Position numbers and translations under genes: made by a program
DNA from: Rhodospirillales bacterium
Lineage (GTDB): Bacteria > Pseudomonadota > Alphaproteobacteria > Micavibrionales > Micavibrionaceae
DNA length: 64,000 bases
Assembly: GCA_020638175.1 (NCBI GenBank)
Contig: JACKJA010000002.1
Location: 682,001 to 746,000, forward strand
Reading direction: 5' to 3'
Shown: piece by piece, positions 48,705-57,400 of the stretch
Layout: every line of letters starts with the position of its first letter
How positions within the stretch are numbered: the stretch's first letter is position 1
Notes under the pieces: model-generated
What the model was told of the DNA's origin: nothing
Database searches by the model: none
Seen by the model: only the letters and a program-made list of their open reading frames with translations

Positions 48705-49071
48705 TATTTTCTCCTTAAAATGATTGATGCAGACATAAAAAAACACCGCAGGACGATAGGCGCACCTGTGGTGTTGTTAATGAATATATTCCTATATTTT
48801 GTTTTCTTAAGTCAAGTTTTTTTTCTTATTAGACTTAATCAGACCTGTTGGAACACGTTTGTTTACGGTAGTTTGCTCTCGATAAACGATGTTGAGAAAA
48901 TCCCTGCTATTATCTTATTTTCCTTGCATGGCAATTAGCTGCAAGTAAATTATTTTTTTGGTTTTATCACTCATAAAACTTTCAATCCTTGCGCAGTAAT
49001 ATACGTCAAAACATAATTTAACGAGGTAAAATGGGTGATTTATCTGTAAATGACAAATTTAAATAGAAAGG
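48705..49071. other. toxin upstream region, AT-rich
   Basis: About 370 bases between the toxin start and the tRNA. They hold the toxin ribosome binding site, a strong terminator-like hairpin on - (48737-48775), and AT-rich sequence with a TTGACT box on - near 48815 whose -10 partner is not well spaced. A 72-codon frame on + (48720-48938) is unconvincing. No gene is called. Confidence 0.5.
48737..48775 (-). terminator. terminator or attenuator in front of the toxin gene
   Basis: On - the arms AACACCACAGG and CCTGCGGTGTT pair at all eleven positions (one G-U) around a 12-base loop and are followed by seven T (complement of 48737-48743). It ends 33 bases before the toxin ATG. It may stop read-through from tRNA-Met or work as an attenuator that keeps toxin expression low. 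Confidence 0.75.
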
Positions 49072-49118
49072 TTGGTAGCGGTGGGGTGATTTGAACACCC
49101 GACACATGGATTATGATT
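49072..49118. repeat. attachment-site direct repeat, right (3' part of the functional tRNA-Met)
   Basis: This copy is identical to 46277-46323 over 47 bases and forms the 3' part of the intact tRNA gene. It marks the right junction of the island; the sequence changes immediately after it to the tRNA 5' half (right) and to island DNA (left). Confidence 0.9.
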
Positions 49119-49148
49119 CCACTGCTCTAACCCCTGAGCTACACCGCC
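49073..49148 (-). tRNA. tRNA-Met (anticodon CAT, elongator type)
   Basis: 76 bases with an encoded CCA. Acceptor GGCGGTG pairs with CACCGCT (first pair G-U), D arm GCTC/GAGC, anticodon stem GTGGA/TCCAT with loop ATCATAA (anticodon CAT) and T arm GGGTG/CACCC with loop TTCAAAT. It resembles alphaproteobacterial elongator tRNA-Met more than initiator tRNA, because the 1-72 pair is not the initiator mismatch. A tRNA-Ile with CAT modified to lysidine cannot be fully excluded. The gene serves as the integration site of the island. Confidence 0.9.
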
Positions 49149-49166
49149 ATCGCATGACAAGGGCGT

Positions 49167-49195
49167 TTTATGCCGCGTTCATCCGGGTTTGTCAA
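49167..49195 (-). promoter_or_regulatory. promoter of tRNA-Met
   Basis: On - a perfect -35 TTGACA (49190-49195), a 17-base spacer and a -10 CATAAA (49167-49172) lie 19 bases upstream of the mature tRNA 5' end, where a short precursor leader would be expected. Confidence 0.75.
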
Positions 49196-49202
49196 GAGGT
49201 GG

Positions 49203-49412
49203 TTATCGATATCCCTGAGGCTTGGGATATGCATGTTCACCGCGGGTTAGTTCGTCCATATTTTTCCATGCTTCTTTATAAGTGGGGTCTTTGGGGCTTG
49301 AATCGTCACAGGCCCGTGCGAAAAAAGCCGCCGCCATATAAAGGTTTTGAGAACCCAGTGCCTGCTTGCCTTCTTGTAGCCATTCTTCCGCAGAAAGAAT
49401 TTCAAGTGTCAT
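49203..49412 (-). CDS. small hypothetical protein
   Basis: 69 residues, probably helical and with a TPR-like look (EEWLQEGKQALGSQNLYMAA followed by AFFARACDDSS and YKEAWKNMDEL). No family is certain. ATG 49412 has a good AGGAG seven bases upstream, and the gene lies just before the tRNA promoter. It could be a short solo tetratricopeptide protein. Confidence 0.6.
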   Translation of the reverse strand: MTLEILSAEEWLQEGKQALGSQNLYMAAAFFARACDDSSPKDPTYKEAWKNMDELTRGEHAYPKPQGYR

Positions 49413-49451
49413 AATTTTCTCCTGTTCCTTCTTAATATATTTTTTATTGTG

Positions 49452-49664
49452 TTAATTTTGTGGGCGCGTCAAGATTTCTTTTTCCAGCGCGTAGAAGGCC
49501 CGCAGCAGTTCGGCATGTCCTGGATTCTGTGCCAGAAGCCGCCGAACCGCTTGCGGTGCGAGCCACACACCTTCTTCATTGTTATTTGCCGGCGGCTGGA
49601 ATTCAGCCAAAGTCTGGCCGCCCAGTCGCTCAAGGCCCGCAAATTCATAATCTTCAGCGATCAT
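49452..49664 (-). CDS. small hypothetical protein
   Basis: 70 residues with no recognised domain. It starts MIAEDYEFAGLERLGG and ends LLRAFYALEKEILTRPQN, probably helical, soluble. ATG 49664 is preceded by AGAGGG at the right distance; a GTG two codons earlier is in frame. It sits 39 bases upstream of the 69-residue gene on the same strand and may share its transcript. Confidence 0.55.
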   Translation of the reverse strand: MIAEDYEFAGLERLGGQTLAEFQPPANNNEEGVWLAPQAVRRLLAQNPGHAELLRAFYALEKEILTRPQN

Positions 49665-49755
49665 GATCACCCTCTATTCCGCCGTTTGGAATGTGGGACC
49701 ATATCACAATTATTTATATTTTCTCAAGTTATTTTTTAGATTAAATTAAGTTTAA

Positions 49756-50925
49756 TCAGGCGGCGCTTTTTAAAATTTTATTATCTGTGTGGCTGATCCA
49801 GCCGCCGCCGAGTACGCGGGCACCGTCATAACACACGGCAGCTTGCCCTGGGGCGATCCCATACTGCGGTGTGTCGAGGCTCAGGATGGCTGTGCCGTCA
49901 CCGCCGATATCCAGCTGCGCCGCGATAGGCTGCATGACGGACCGGAATTTGAGAAGCACCGGACCGCTGACAGGTTCACCGGAACCGGGCAGCCAGTTGC
50001 AATCGCGGATATGGATCGTATCGCGCGCCAGCGCCTCTTTCGGGCCGACGATCACCTGGTTGGCCGCGGCATCAAGCCGGACGACATAAAGCGGATCGTT
50101 GTTTTCTGTGACGCCGCCTCCGATTCCCAGCCCTTTGCGCTGGCCGATTGTGTAGCCGACAATTCCTTCGTGCTGGCCGACAACCCGCCCGTCAATATGT
50201 ACGATGTCACCGGGATTTTGCGCGGCCGGGGCATGTTTTTTCACGACGCTGGCGTAATCGCCGTTGGGCACAAAACAAATATCCTGTGAATCCGGTTTTT
50301 CAGCATTCAGCAACCCCAGACGCTCGGCTTCCATCCGTGTCCGGTCCTTGATCCAGCCGCCGAGAGGAAAGCGCACGAAATCGAGCTGCTCCTGCGTTGT
50401 GGCAAACAGGAAATAGCTTTGATCCTTGGTCGGGTCGATGGCGCGGTGGAGCTCGGCTTGCCTGTTGTCCGGGTTTACAACACGCTGGATATAATGCCCG
50501 GTCGCCAGGCAATCCGCGCCGAGATCACGCGCGGTATCCAGCATATCCTGAAACTTCACGGTCTGGTTACAGCGCACGCACGGGATCGGCGTTTCCCCGC
50601 GCAGGTAACTTTGGACGAATTCATCAATCACGCTGTCTTTGAAATTGTTCTCGTAATCCAGAACGTAGTGGGGAAACCCGCAATTTTCGGCCACGCGCCG
50701 CGCATCGTAAATGTCCTGTCCGGCGCAACATGCGCCTTTTTTGGCCAGCGCCTGCCCGTGATCGTAAAGCTGCATCGTCAGGCCGATCACGTCATAACCT
50801 TGTTCATGCAAAAGCGCCGCGGTGACGGAACTGTCCACCCCGCCCGACATGGCCACGACCACGCGCGTATCCGCCGGCGCTTTGCCGGGGACCAGCGGGG
50901 CTATGATGTCAGCGCTCTTGTCCAT
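49756..50925 (-). CDS. mnmA: tRNA-specific 2-thiouridylase
   Basis: MnmA adds the 2-thio group to U34 of tRNA-Glu, -Gln and -Lys. The 389 residues have the PP-loop VVVAMSGGVDSSVTAALL, the catalytic-cysteine region PIPCVRCNQTVKFQ and DSQDICFVPNGDY with the second Cys, and GIVGYTIGQRKGLGIGGG in the central domain. It needs a sulfur donor; a cysteine desulfurase lies 1 kb away. The start ATG 50925 lies 25 bases inside the end of the upstream glycosylase gene. Confidence 0.96.
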   Translation of the reverse strand: MDKSADIIAPLVPGKAPADTRVVVAMSGGVDSSVTAALLHEQGYDVIGLTMQLYDHGQALAKKGACCAGQDIYDARRVAENCGFPHYVLDYENNFKDSVIDEFVQSYLRGETPIPCVRCNQTVKFQDMLDTARDLGADCLATGHYIQRVVNPDNRQAELHRAIDPTKDQSYFLFATTQEQLDFVRFPLGGWIKDRTRMEAERLGLLNAEKPDSQDICFVPNGDYASVVKKHAPAAQNPGDIVHIDGRVVGQHEGIVGYTIGQRKGLGIGGGVTENNDPLYVVRLDAAANQVIVGPKEALARDTIHIRDCNWLPGSGEPVSGPVLLKFRSVMQPIAAQLDIGGDGTAILSLDTPQYGIAPGQAAVCYDGARVLGGGWISHTDNKILKSAA

Positions 50926-51407
50926 TGTCTTAACTTCTCTTCCCTGGGGATCGACGCATTGGCGGGGCTGGTGGAGGGTAAAACGATTAACTCTAATCGC
51001 TCGGCGATCTCCGGCTGCCGCGCCAGCACATATTTTTTGAAGGTTATATAAGCTTTCTGCCCGTTAAAGCAAACTTTTCGTAGGCTTTGATGATCGTCAA
51101 TAAACCCGGCCAGATCGTTGGGTTGCTCGCTTTCGGGACGGATCGCGGAATCGAGGCTGCCTTCCCGTACGCAGTATTCGAGGACATCCCAGAGAGCGAT
51201 GCGGTTTTGCGTCAGGTGCGCGGTGCGCCGTTCATAGGGTAAATCCGGTGATCCCCCGGTGATAGTCATAACGAAAGGCCAGAACAAATTATGCGGATGG
51301 GCATAATATTGCTGCGCTTTCAGCGACGCTTCTCCCGGCATGGATCCAAGGATCAGGATTTCCGCATCCTTGTCGGCAATCGGCGGGAAAGAGGTAATGG
51401 GGGCCAT
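50901..51407 (-). CDS. hypoxanthine-DNA glycosylase (uracil-DNA glycosylase superfamily, family 6)
   Basis: 168 residues. The motifs LILGSMPGEASLKAQQYYAH followed by PHNLFWPF, and later LPSTSPANAS, are those of the deoxyinosine-specific glycosylase branch, which removes hypoxanthine arising from adenine deamination. ATG 51407 is used; earlier in-frame starts (GTG 51422, ATG 51428) fall in the palindromic repeat at 51424 and give a few extra basic residues. Its 3' end overlaps mnmA by 25 bases, so the two are coupled. Confidence 0.88.
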   Translation of the reverse strand: MAPITSFPPIADKDAEILILGSMPGEASLKAQQYYAHPHNLFWPFVMTITGGSPDLPYERRTAHLTQNRIALWDVLEYCVREGSLDSAIRPESEQPNDLAGFIDDHQSLRKVCFNGQKAYITFKKYVLARQPEIAERLELIVLPSTSPANASIPREEKLRQWTRALTS

Positions 51408-51423
51408 GGTTATCTTTTTCACT

Positions 51424-51490
51424 GTCATCCTGAGCGCTAGCGAAGGCTCCGTTCTTGCGTCATGAGATTCTTCGCTTTGCCCAGAATGAC
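51424..51490. repeat. dispersed palindromic repeat (GTCATCCTGAGC family)
   Basis: GTCATCCTGAGC at one end pairs imperfectly with GCCCAGAATGAC at the other, with TAGCGAAG and ATTCTTCGCT between (about 67 bases). It is the type of intergenic palindrome common in proteobacteria. It separates the glycosylase gene from the ferredoxin gene and touches the glycosylase 5' end. Confidence 0.75.
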
Positions 51491-51503
51491 ATGTTAAATG
51501 TTG

Positions 51504-51845
51504 CTACCAGTCGGTTTTGGCACCGGGCAGGGCAACAACCAGACCGTCCAGATCCTCGCTCATCGCGATCTGGCAACATAAACGGGATGTTTTGCGCAGC
51601 TCAAAAGCAATGTCCAGCATGTCTTCTTCCGCTTCGCTTACGCCGTCTTCGTCCGCAGGCAAGACCTTGCTCCACCAGTCTGGATGCACGTAAACATGGC
51701 ACGTCGCGCAGGCAAGGCTGCCGCCGCATGCGCCCTCGATCGCATCAATCCCGTTTTTCTGGGCAATTTCCATCACCGACAACCCGACCGGCGCGTCGAC
51801 GTCTTTCGGGCTTCCGTCCTGCATGATAAAGGTAATCTTAGGCAT
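51504..51845 (-). CDS. 2Fe-2S ferredoxin, adrenodoxin/FdxB type
   Basis: 113 residues. Cluster ligands are Cys40, Cys46 and Cys49 in ACGGSLACATCHVYV and Cys91 in RLCCQIAMS; Cys90 is extra. An insertion typical of the vertebrate-type class (DWWSKVLPADEDGVSEAEED) lies between. Such ferredoxins supply electrons for Fe-S cluster assembly or to monooxygenases. Its first bases overlap the end of the desulfurase gene by eight, which supports a role in Fe-S biogenesis. Confidence 0.94.
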   Translation of the reverse strand: MPKITFIMQDGSPKDVDAPVGLSVMEIAQKNGIDAIEGACGGSLACATCHVYVHPDWWSKVLPADEDGVSEAEEDMLDIAFELRKTSRLCCQIAMSEDLDGLVVALPGAKTDW

Positions 51846-52974
51846 GTTTTTTCACTTTGTCTTTTACGCGGTTATACATCCCCGACCAGACTTCGATAAA
51901 GCGGTCGATGTCGGCGGGCTTTGTACCCCATCCCAGCGAAACACGCAAGGCACTGGTAACGTACTCTTCTGGGGCACCCATGGCGGCCAGAACATGCGAC
52001 CCCTTGGCGCTGCCGCTGGAGCAGGCCGATCCGCCGCTGACGGCAATGCCTGCCAGATCCAGATTTATAAGCTGCGTTTTGGTAGGGACGCCGGGCAGGG
52101 CGAAGCTGGAGGTGTTGGCAACCCGCTCGGCTCCCTGCCCGAAAAAGACAGCTTCGGGGGCGATGGTGGCAATTTCGGATTCCAGTTTATCACGCAAGGC
52201 CGCCAGCTTTTGAAAGGCATCCATATCCTTCATCGCCAGTTCAACGGCCATTCCGAACCCGGCAATCGCCGGAACATTTTCCGTTCCCGCCCGGTTGCGC
52301 CGTTCCTGCCCGCCGCCATGCAGGAACTTGGGGATATCAAGGCATGTACCGTTTTCACAGTTCCCGGCAATCAGGGCGCCTGCGCCTTGCGGCCCGCCGA
52401 TTTTATGCGCCGAGAGCGTCAGGTAATCAATGTGCAGGCGTGTCATGTCAATTGCGACACGTCCGGCGGCCTGTACCGCATCACAATGAAACAGCGCCCC
52501 GTATTTCTTTGCCAGCTTCGCCAGTTTGCCGATGGGCTGGATCACACCGGTTTCATTGTTCACGAACATAATGGATACGAGCGCCGGGGACGGGCCGGTT
52601 TTCAGTAGAGTCTCATAAGCGGCCATATCAATCGTACCGTCTGAGGCGACGGGTATAAGATCCGCGTCCGGGGCGGCTTCCAGAACGGAGGGGTGTTCGG
52701 TCGCAGCGACGAGAACCCGCTGTCCCTGAAACGCTTTCAAAATGGTGTTGTTGCCCTCGGTCGCACCGCTGTTAAAAACAACCTGCCCGTTTTCAACTCC
52801 GGCCAGTGCCGCGATTTTCTCACGCGCGTTTTCCACATTTTTCCGGGCCTCACGGCCAAATCCATGGGCCGAAGACGCATTGCCCGGCTGCGCCAGAAGA
52901 TCAGTCATCAGCGCAATAACGGCGGGCTTAAGGGGCGCCGTGGCATTATAGTCCAGATAGACAGGGTCGTTCAT
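51838..52974 (-). CDS. cysteine desulfurase (NifS/IscS-like)
   Basis: 378 residues. The PLP enzyme takes sulfur from cysteine for Fe-S clusters or tRNA thiolation. Visible are YLDYNATAPLKP, NSGATEGNNTILKAF, the PLP lysine in SAHKIGGPQGAG, RAGTENVPAIAGF and the catalytic Cys in SGGSACSSGSAKGSHVL. Compared with IscS it is shorter and lacks the extra C-terminal part, closer to NifS-like group I forms. It lies upstream of the ferredoxin gene and may feed MnmA nearby. Confidence 0.93.
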   Translation of the reverse strand: MNDPVYLDYNATAPLKPAVIALMTDLLAQPGNASSAHGFGREARKNVENAREKIAALAGVENGQVVFNSGATEGNNTILKAFQGQRVLVAATEHPSVLEAAPDADLIPVASDGTIDMAAYETLLKTGPSPALVSIMFVNNETGVIQPIGKLAKLAKKYGALFHCDAVQAAGRVAIDMTRLHIDYLTLSAHKIGGPQGAGALIAGNCENGTCLDIPKFLHGGGQERRNRAGTENVPAIAGFGMAVELAMKDMDAFQKLAALRDKLESEIATIAPEAVFFGQGAERVANTSSFALPGVPTKTQLINLDLAGIAVSGGSACSSGSAKGSHVLAAMGAPEEYVTSALRVSLGWGTKPADIDRFIEVWSGMYNRVKDKVKKHA

Positions 52975-53127
52975 TTCCGTCTTTCAATTCAAAATAAAAG
53001 TACAAAATCAATAAAATCCACAGGAATATCAGCATGTTATGATAAATTCATGGACAAGCGCAAACTCTTTTTGCTATACCGGAGCATCTTTTGATGTGGG
53101 ATAACATAATTAAATAAGTGGGAACAG

Positions 53128-53817
53128 ATGCCAGAAATCATTTTTAACGGTCCCGCCGGACGCCTCGAAGGCCGGTATAAACACTCGCACATTCCAAACG
53201 CACCGCTTGCGATCGTTTTGCACCCGGACCCGGAGCATGGCGGTACAATGAACAATAAAATCAATTATCACATGTTCCAGGCGTTTGTTGAGCGCGGGTT
53301 TTCGACCTTGCGCTTTAATTTTCGCGGGGTGGGCCGCTCCCAGGGTGAATTTGACAAAGGCGAAGGCGAGCTGAGCGATGCGGCCTCCGCACTGGACTGG
53401 ATGCAGGAACTCAACAAAAACGCACCTTATGTCTGGGTGGCCGGGTTTGGTTTCGGCTCATGGATTGGAATGCAGCTTTTGATGCGCCGTCCGGAAATAG
53501 CCGGATGGATTGCGGTTTCGCCGCCGGCCCATGCCGAAGATTTCAGCTTTCTGGCGCCGTGTCCGACATCGGGCCTGATCCTGCACGGCAGCGATGACCG
53601 TCACGTGCCGGAAGAGCACGTCGCCAAGATGGCCGAGCGTCTGCATGCGCAAAAAGGAATTGAAGTTGACTACCGCGTGATCGAAGGGGCCAGCCATTTC
53701 TATAATGGCGAAGGGCATCTGGAAACGCTGATCGCGCATATGCATGACCATATGAACGCCCTGGAAAATGGCGGTCGTAAGGTCATGACCAACAATTTGT
53801 TAAGCAAAGCTGCTTAA
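53128..53817 (+). CDS. alpha/beta-hydrolase fold protein lacking the nucleophile serine
   Basis: 229 residues of a COG2945-like alpha/beta hydrolase: LHPDPEHGGTMNNKI, FNFRGVGRSQGEFDKGEGEL, the elbow VAGFGFGSWIGMQLL, then LILHGSDDRHVPEEHVAKMAE with Asp and IEGASHFYNGEGHLE with His. The elbow normally reads GFSFG; here the serine is glycine, so the usual catalysis is lost or moved. Asp and His remain. It may be a non-enzymatic or alternative-nucleophile member. A strong terminator follows the gene. Confidence 0.88.
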   Translation: MPEIIFNGPAGRLEGRYKHSHIPNAPLAIVLHPDPEHGGTMNNKINYHMFQAFVERGFSTLRFNFRGVGRSQGEFDKGEGELSDAASALDWMQELNKNAPYVWVAGFGFGSWIGMQLLMRRPEIAGWIAVSPPAHAEDFSFLAPCPTSGLILHGSDDRHVPEEHVAKMAERLHAQKGIEVDYRVIEGASHFYNGEGHLETLIAHMHDHMNALENGGRKVMTNNLLSKAA

Positions 53818-53838
53818 ACTTGTTATTTCCGGATTGCG

Positions 53839-53870
53839 AAAACCCCGGCTAACGCCGGGGTTTTTGTTTT
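53839..53870. terminator. strong terminator between convergent genes
   Basis: AACCCCGGC, loop TAAC, GCCGGGGTT and five T, with a second T4 shortly after. It ends the + hydrolase gene; the A-run in front gives a weaker T-run on -, so it may also help to end the bcp transcript. Confidence 0.92.
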
Positions 53871-54328
53871 CAGGCGGCTTTTAAAACGTCATCGACATGG
53901 CCGGCGACTTTAACTTTGCGCCAGATATGTTCGATTTTGCCATTCGGCCCGATCAGGAATGTTGAGCGCTCGATCCCCATATGTTTGCGGCCATACAGGC
54001 TTTTTTCAACCCACACGCCATAGGCTTCGCAAACGTGCCCGTCTTCGTCGGAGGCCAGCGGAAAGTTCAGGTCATATTTGCTTTTGAATTTGTCATGCTT
54101 GGCGACGCTATCTTTTGAAATGCCTATAACGCTAAGGCCGGCTTTGTTAAAATCCGTCAGGTTGTCACGGAAAGCGCAGGCCTCTGTCGTGCAGCCGGGC
54201 GTGTCATCCTTGGGATAAAAATAAACCACGACTTTCCGACCTTTGAATTGCGAGAGGGAAATCTCGCCGCCGCCGGCAACCGGCAAAGTAAAGCCGGGCG
54301 CGTTATCACCAATATTCAAAGCCGTCAT
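53870..54328 (-). CDS. bcp: thioredoxin-dependent peroxiredoxin, Bcp/PrxQ type
   Basis: 152 residues. Peroxidatic Cys46 and resolving Cys51 are in PKDDTPGCTTEACAFRD, and the fold continues with VIGISKDSVAKHDKFKSKYD and the Arg in GIERSTFLIGPNG. It reduces hydroperoxides. ATG 54328 has AAAGGATG upstream; an in-frame upstream extension is antisense to the next gene and not family-like. It is divergent from the large AsmA-like gene 87 bases away. Confidence 0.95.
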   Translation of the reverse strand: MTALNIGDNAPGFTLPVAGGGEISLSQFKGRKVVVYFYPKDDTPGCTTEACAFRDNLTDFNKAGLSVIGISKDSVAKHDKFKSKYDLNFPLASDEDGHVCEAYGVWVEKSLYGRKHMGIERSTFLIGPNGKIEHIWRKVKVAGHVDDVLKAA

Positions 54329-54415
54329 GTCATCACATCCTTTCAATTCCAAAAGACAGACATTATAAGTACATGGATATAAATAGAGATCTGATAACAA
54401 AAAACAACCGCCCGC

Positions 54416-57400
54416 ATGCGCAAGAAAATTAAAAAGGTCAGCCATCATACTTTGCTGGTTGTTTTGGAGACGGTGGCCGTTCTGGCGCTGCTGCTGGCTT
54501 TGGCGGGCAGTATTGCCATCTGGCATCTGACCAAGGGCAATTTCGATGTGGGCTTTGCCAAGGATTATATTGAAGAAGCGCTATACGATCCGACGACGGG
54601 CTACAGCGTCGAACTGGACGACGTGATTTTGGCGTGGCCGGACCTGGCCGGTCCCCTGATGCTTGAAATCGGCGGCGTTCGTTTGCTGCAAAAAGGACGT
54701 CCTGTCCTTGATATCGATCATGTCGGATTGGGACTTTCCGGGCGGGCTTTGTTGCTCGGCCAGATCCAGCCTGCCCGTATTGTTTTGACCGGCCCGGCTC
54801 TTCATCTGGTGAGGAAAGCGGACAACAAAATCATTTTGGGAATTGAAACGCTGGGCGAGGAAATAGAGGCGGAAGTCCCGGAAACTTATGATGTGGGCGA
54901 TAATCCGGTGATGCGCATTGTGCGGCGATTGGCCGAGCCCAGACAGAAGATCGACAGCCGCTCGCCGCTGGATTATCTGGAAACGTTTGAAATCCGTGAT
55001 GCCCGTATGGTGATGGAGGATCATGTTCTGGGGATGACATGGTTCCTGCCTGATCTCGATACGCTGTTTGCCCGTGATGATGAAGGGCTTGTTGTTACCT
55101 ACGATATGAAGCTGCCGGGCGGAAGAACCGATGCGGCCAATATCCGGGTTGATATTCTTTATAACCGGGAGCGGGATGATTTTACCGCACAAGCCCGGAT
55201 TCAGGATTTTGATCCTAATATTTTAGCGCATTATGTTGATGAACTTTCGTTTCTTCAGAAACAGGACATTTCTTTCAATGGAGACATCCGCGCCATAATA
55301 AATTCTGATCTGCAGCTTGAGGAGGCAGGGGTTTCCCTGTCGGCTGCCCCCAGCATTTTATCGGTGCCGGATGTTTACGATAAACCGTTGGCAGTTGATG
55401 GTATGGCGCTCGACGGGGCGTATGATCGGAAAACCGGTCAGGTGAACATAGAGAAACTTTTGATGATTGTGGATGATGTGAAGGTGACCCTGAGTTCACA
55501 GGCCACATGGAAAGAGGGAGAACTGAAGGCGCCGGTAACCCTGACCGTCAGTGATCTGCCACAGTCAAAAATCGTGTCTTTGTGGCCGGATGCCTTGCGG
55601 GGTTTGCCGATTGAAAGCTGGATGACGGAGCGTCTGTCCGGCGGCACCATAAGAAACGTTACGGGCCGTTTTGATATATTGGCGCATCAGGGGGAAGAAA
55701 ACTGGCAAATCGCCGCCAATAATATCGTGGCCGATTTTGGTATCGAAAACATGGATGTTGATTATCGGGCGCCGTTGTTGCCGGTGAAACATGCCTACGC
55801 GACCGGGCACTTTTCCAGCGACGTCCTGACCATTGATATTGAAAAGGGACAGCTGTCTGATCTTGATATTTCAAAAGCAAAGGTCACGATCGACCATATT
55901 ATCGGCGAAGGAACGGGCACAGCCAAAATAGACGTGGCGTTGTCCGGCCCGCTGAAAAGCGTGTTCGACTATGTCGGGCCGGAGCCGATTGGCATGGGCG
56001 AAGAGAAACTGGGTTTTAACCCCAAACAGGTTGGCGGTCGTGCGGCGCTGGATGTGAACATCAGCTTCCCGACCGTAAAAGACCTGAAAGTTAAACAGGT
56101 AAAGGTCGGTGTCAAAGGCACTCTCAGCGATGTTTTCCTTCCCGATGTTGTCAAGGATATGGATTTGACCGGCGGACCGTTGACCCTGACGGTTGACGGA
56201 GAATCGGCAAAGCTGGCCGGAAATGCCCAACTGGAGGGTCGCGATGTTGCCCTGACATGGCAGCAATATCTGGAAAGCGCCGGCGCCCCTTATGAAAGCC
56301 AGATTACCGCGGCCATCCGCGCGGACAAGGGGCTGCGGGAAAAGCTGGGCATTGGGCTGGACGACTGGCTGGCGGGGACGGTGCCGGTCAACGTAACCTA
56401 TACGGAGCTGGCCGGGGGGCGCGCAGCGGTTGATGTGACCGCGGATATTTCCCCGGCGATTTTGATGATTAAACCATTTTCCTACGAAAAGCCGGTCGGT
56501 ACGGCGGGAACCCTGACCTGCAAGGTGGCCTTGCAAAACGCCACGGTCCAGAAAATCGAACACCTCTCGATTACTTCCCCGGATATGCGTTTGACGGAAG
56601 GGCAGTTTGTTTTTGATCGGCGCGGCGAACTGTCACAGGGAAAAATCCCCCGGATTACGTTTGGTGAAAATGATATGGGGCTGGAATTCGAATATATGAC
56701 GACGGGCGCCTTGAAAGTGGCAATCGACGGGGCATTTATGGACGCCCGCCCGTTTCTGGAGGGCCGGAAAAAAGACGAACCCTATGCCGGGCCGCCTTTG
56801 ATCGCATCCGTGAATGTCGGACGGATGCGTACCCGTACGGCCCGGTTGGTAGAGCAGGCTAAAATCTATCTGAACATGAACGCACAGGGCGATATCGACC
56901 AGCTGGAAATGGATGCCGTGGCCGGGAAAGGCGATGTTTACTTCCGTCTGAAACCCAATGAAACCGGCAAAATGATGGTAAGGCTGGAAGCCGATGATGC
57001 CGGTTCCATGCTGCGGGCTTTTGATTTGTATGAAAATGTCGAAGGCGGCAAGCTGGTCTTGTACGGCGAAGCCCCGGACATCCAGCGCCGCAAGGTTCTG
57101 GTCGGAAATGTCCAGATCAGTGATTTCCATGTGACAAAAGCGCCGGTTCTGGCGCGGTTGCTCAGCGGTATCGGGCCGACGGGTATACCGCAACTCCTCA
57201 GCGATGAAGGTATCTATTTCGGACGGCTGGAATCCGGCTTTGAGTGGTACATCCGGCCGGCGGGCGATTTATACCTGATTAAGGATGGGCGGACGTCGGG
57301 CTCCGCGTTGGGGCTGACCTTCGAAGGCGAAGTCGACAAAGCGGCTGGCAAAACGGCGATTTCGGGAACGATCGTGCCCATGGCTGCGGCCAATTCTCTG

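Larger units (their letters stand above)
46277..49118. mobile_element. 2.8 kb genomic island in a tRNA-Met gene, no integrase
   Basis: Two identical 47-base copies of the 3' part of tRNA-Met (46277-46323 and 49072-49118) bound about 2.8 kb of much AT-richer DNA. The right copy completes the functional tRNA and the left one is the displaced 3' end. This is the footprint of site-specific integration by a tyrosine recombinase, but no recombinase gene lies inside. The content is a toxin-like gene and two immunity-like membrane-protein genes, all on -. It could be a decayed element or a passenger mobilised in trans. Confidence 0.8.

Noticed and set aside
48720..48938. 72-codon + strand frame upstream of the toxin
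   Set aside because: It runs through the terminator hairpin, has no start signal, and is Phe/Leu-rich as expected for AT-rich DNA.
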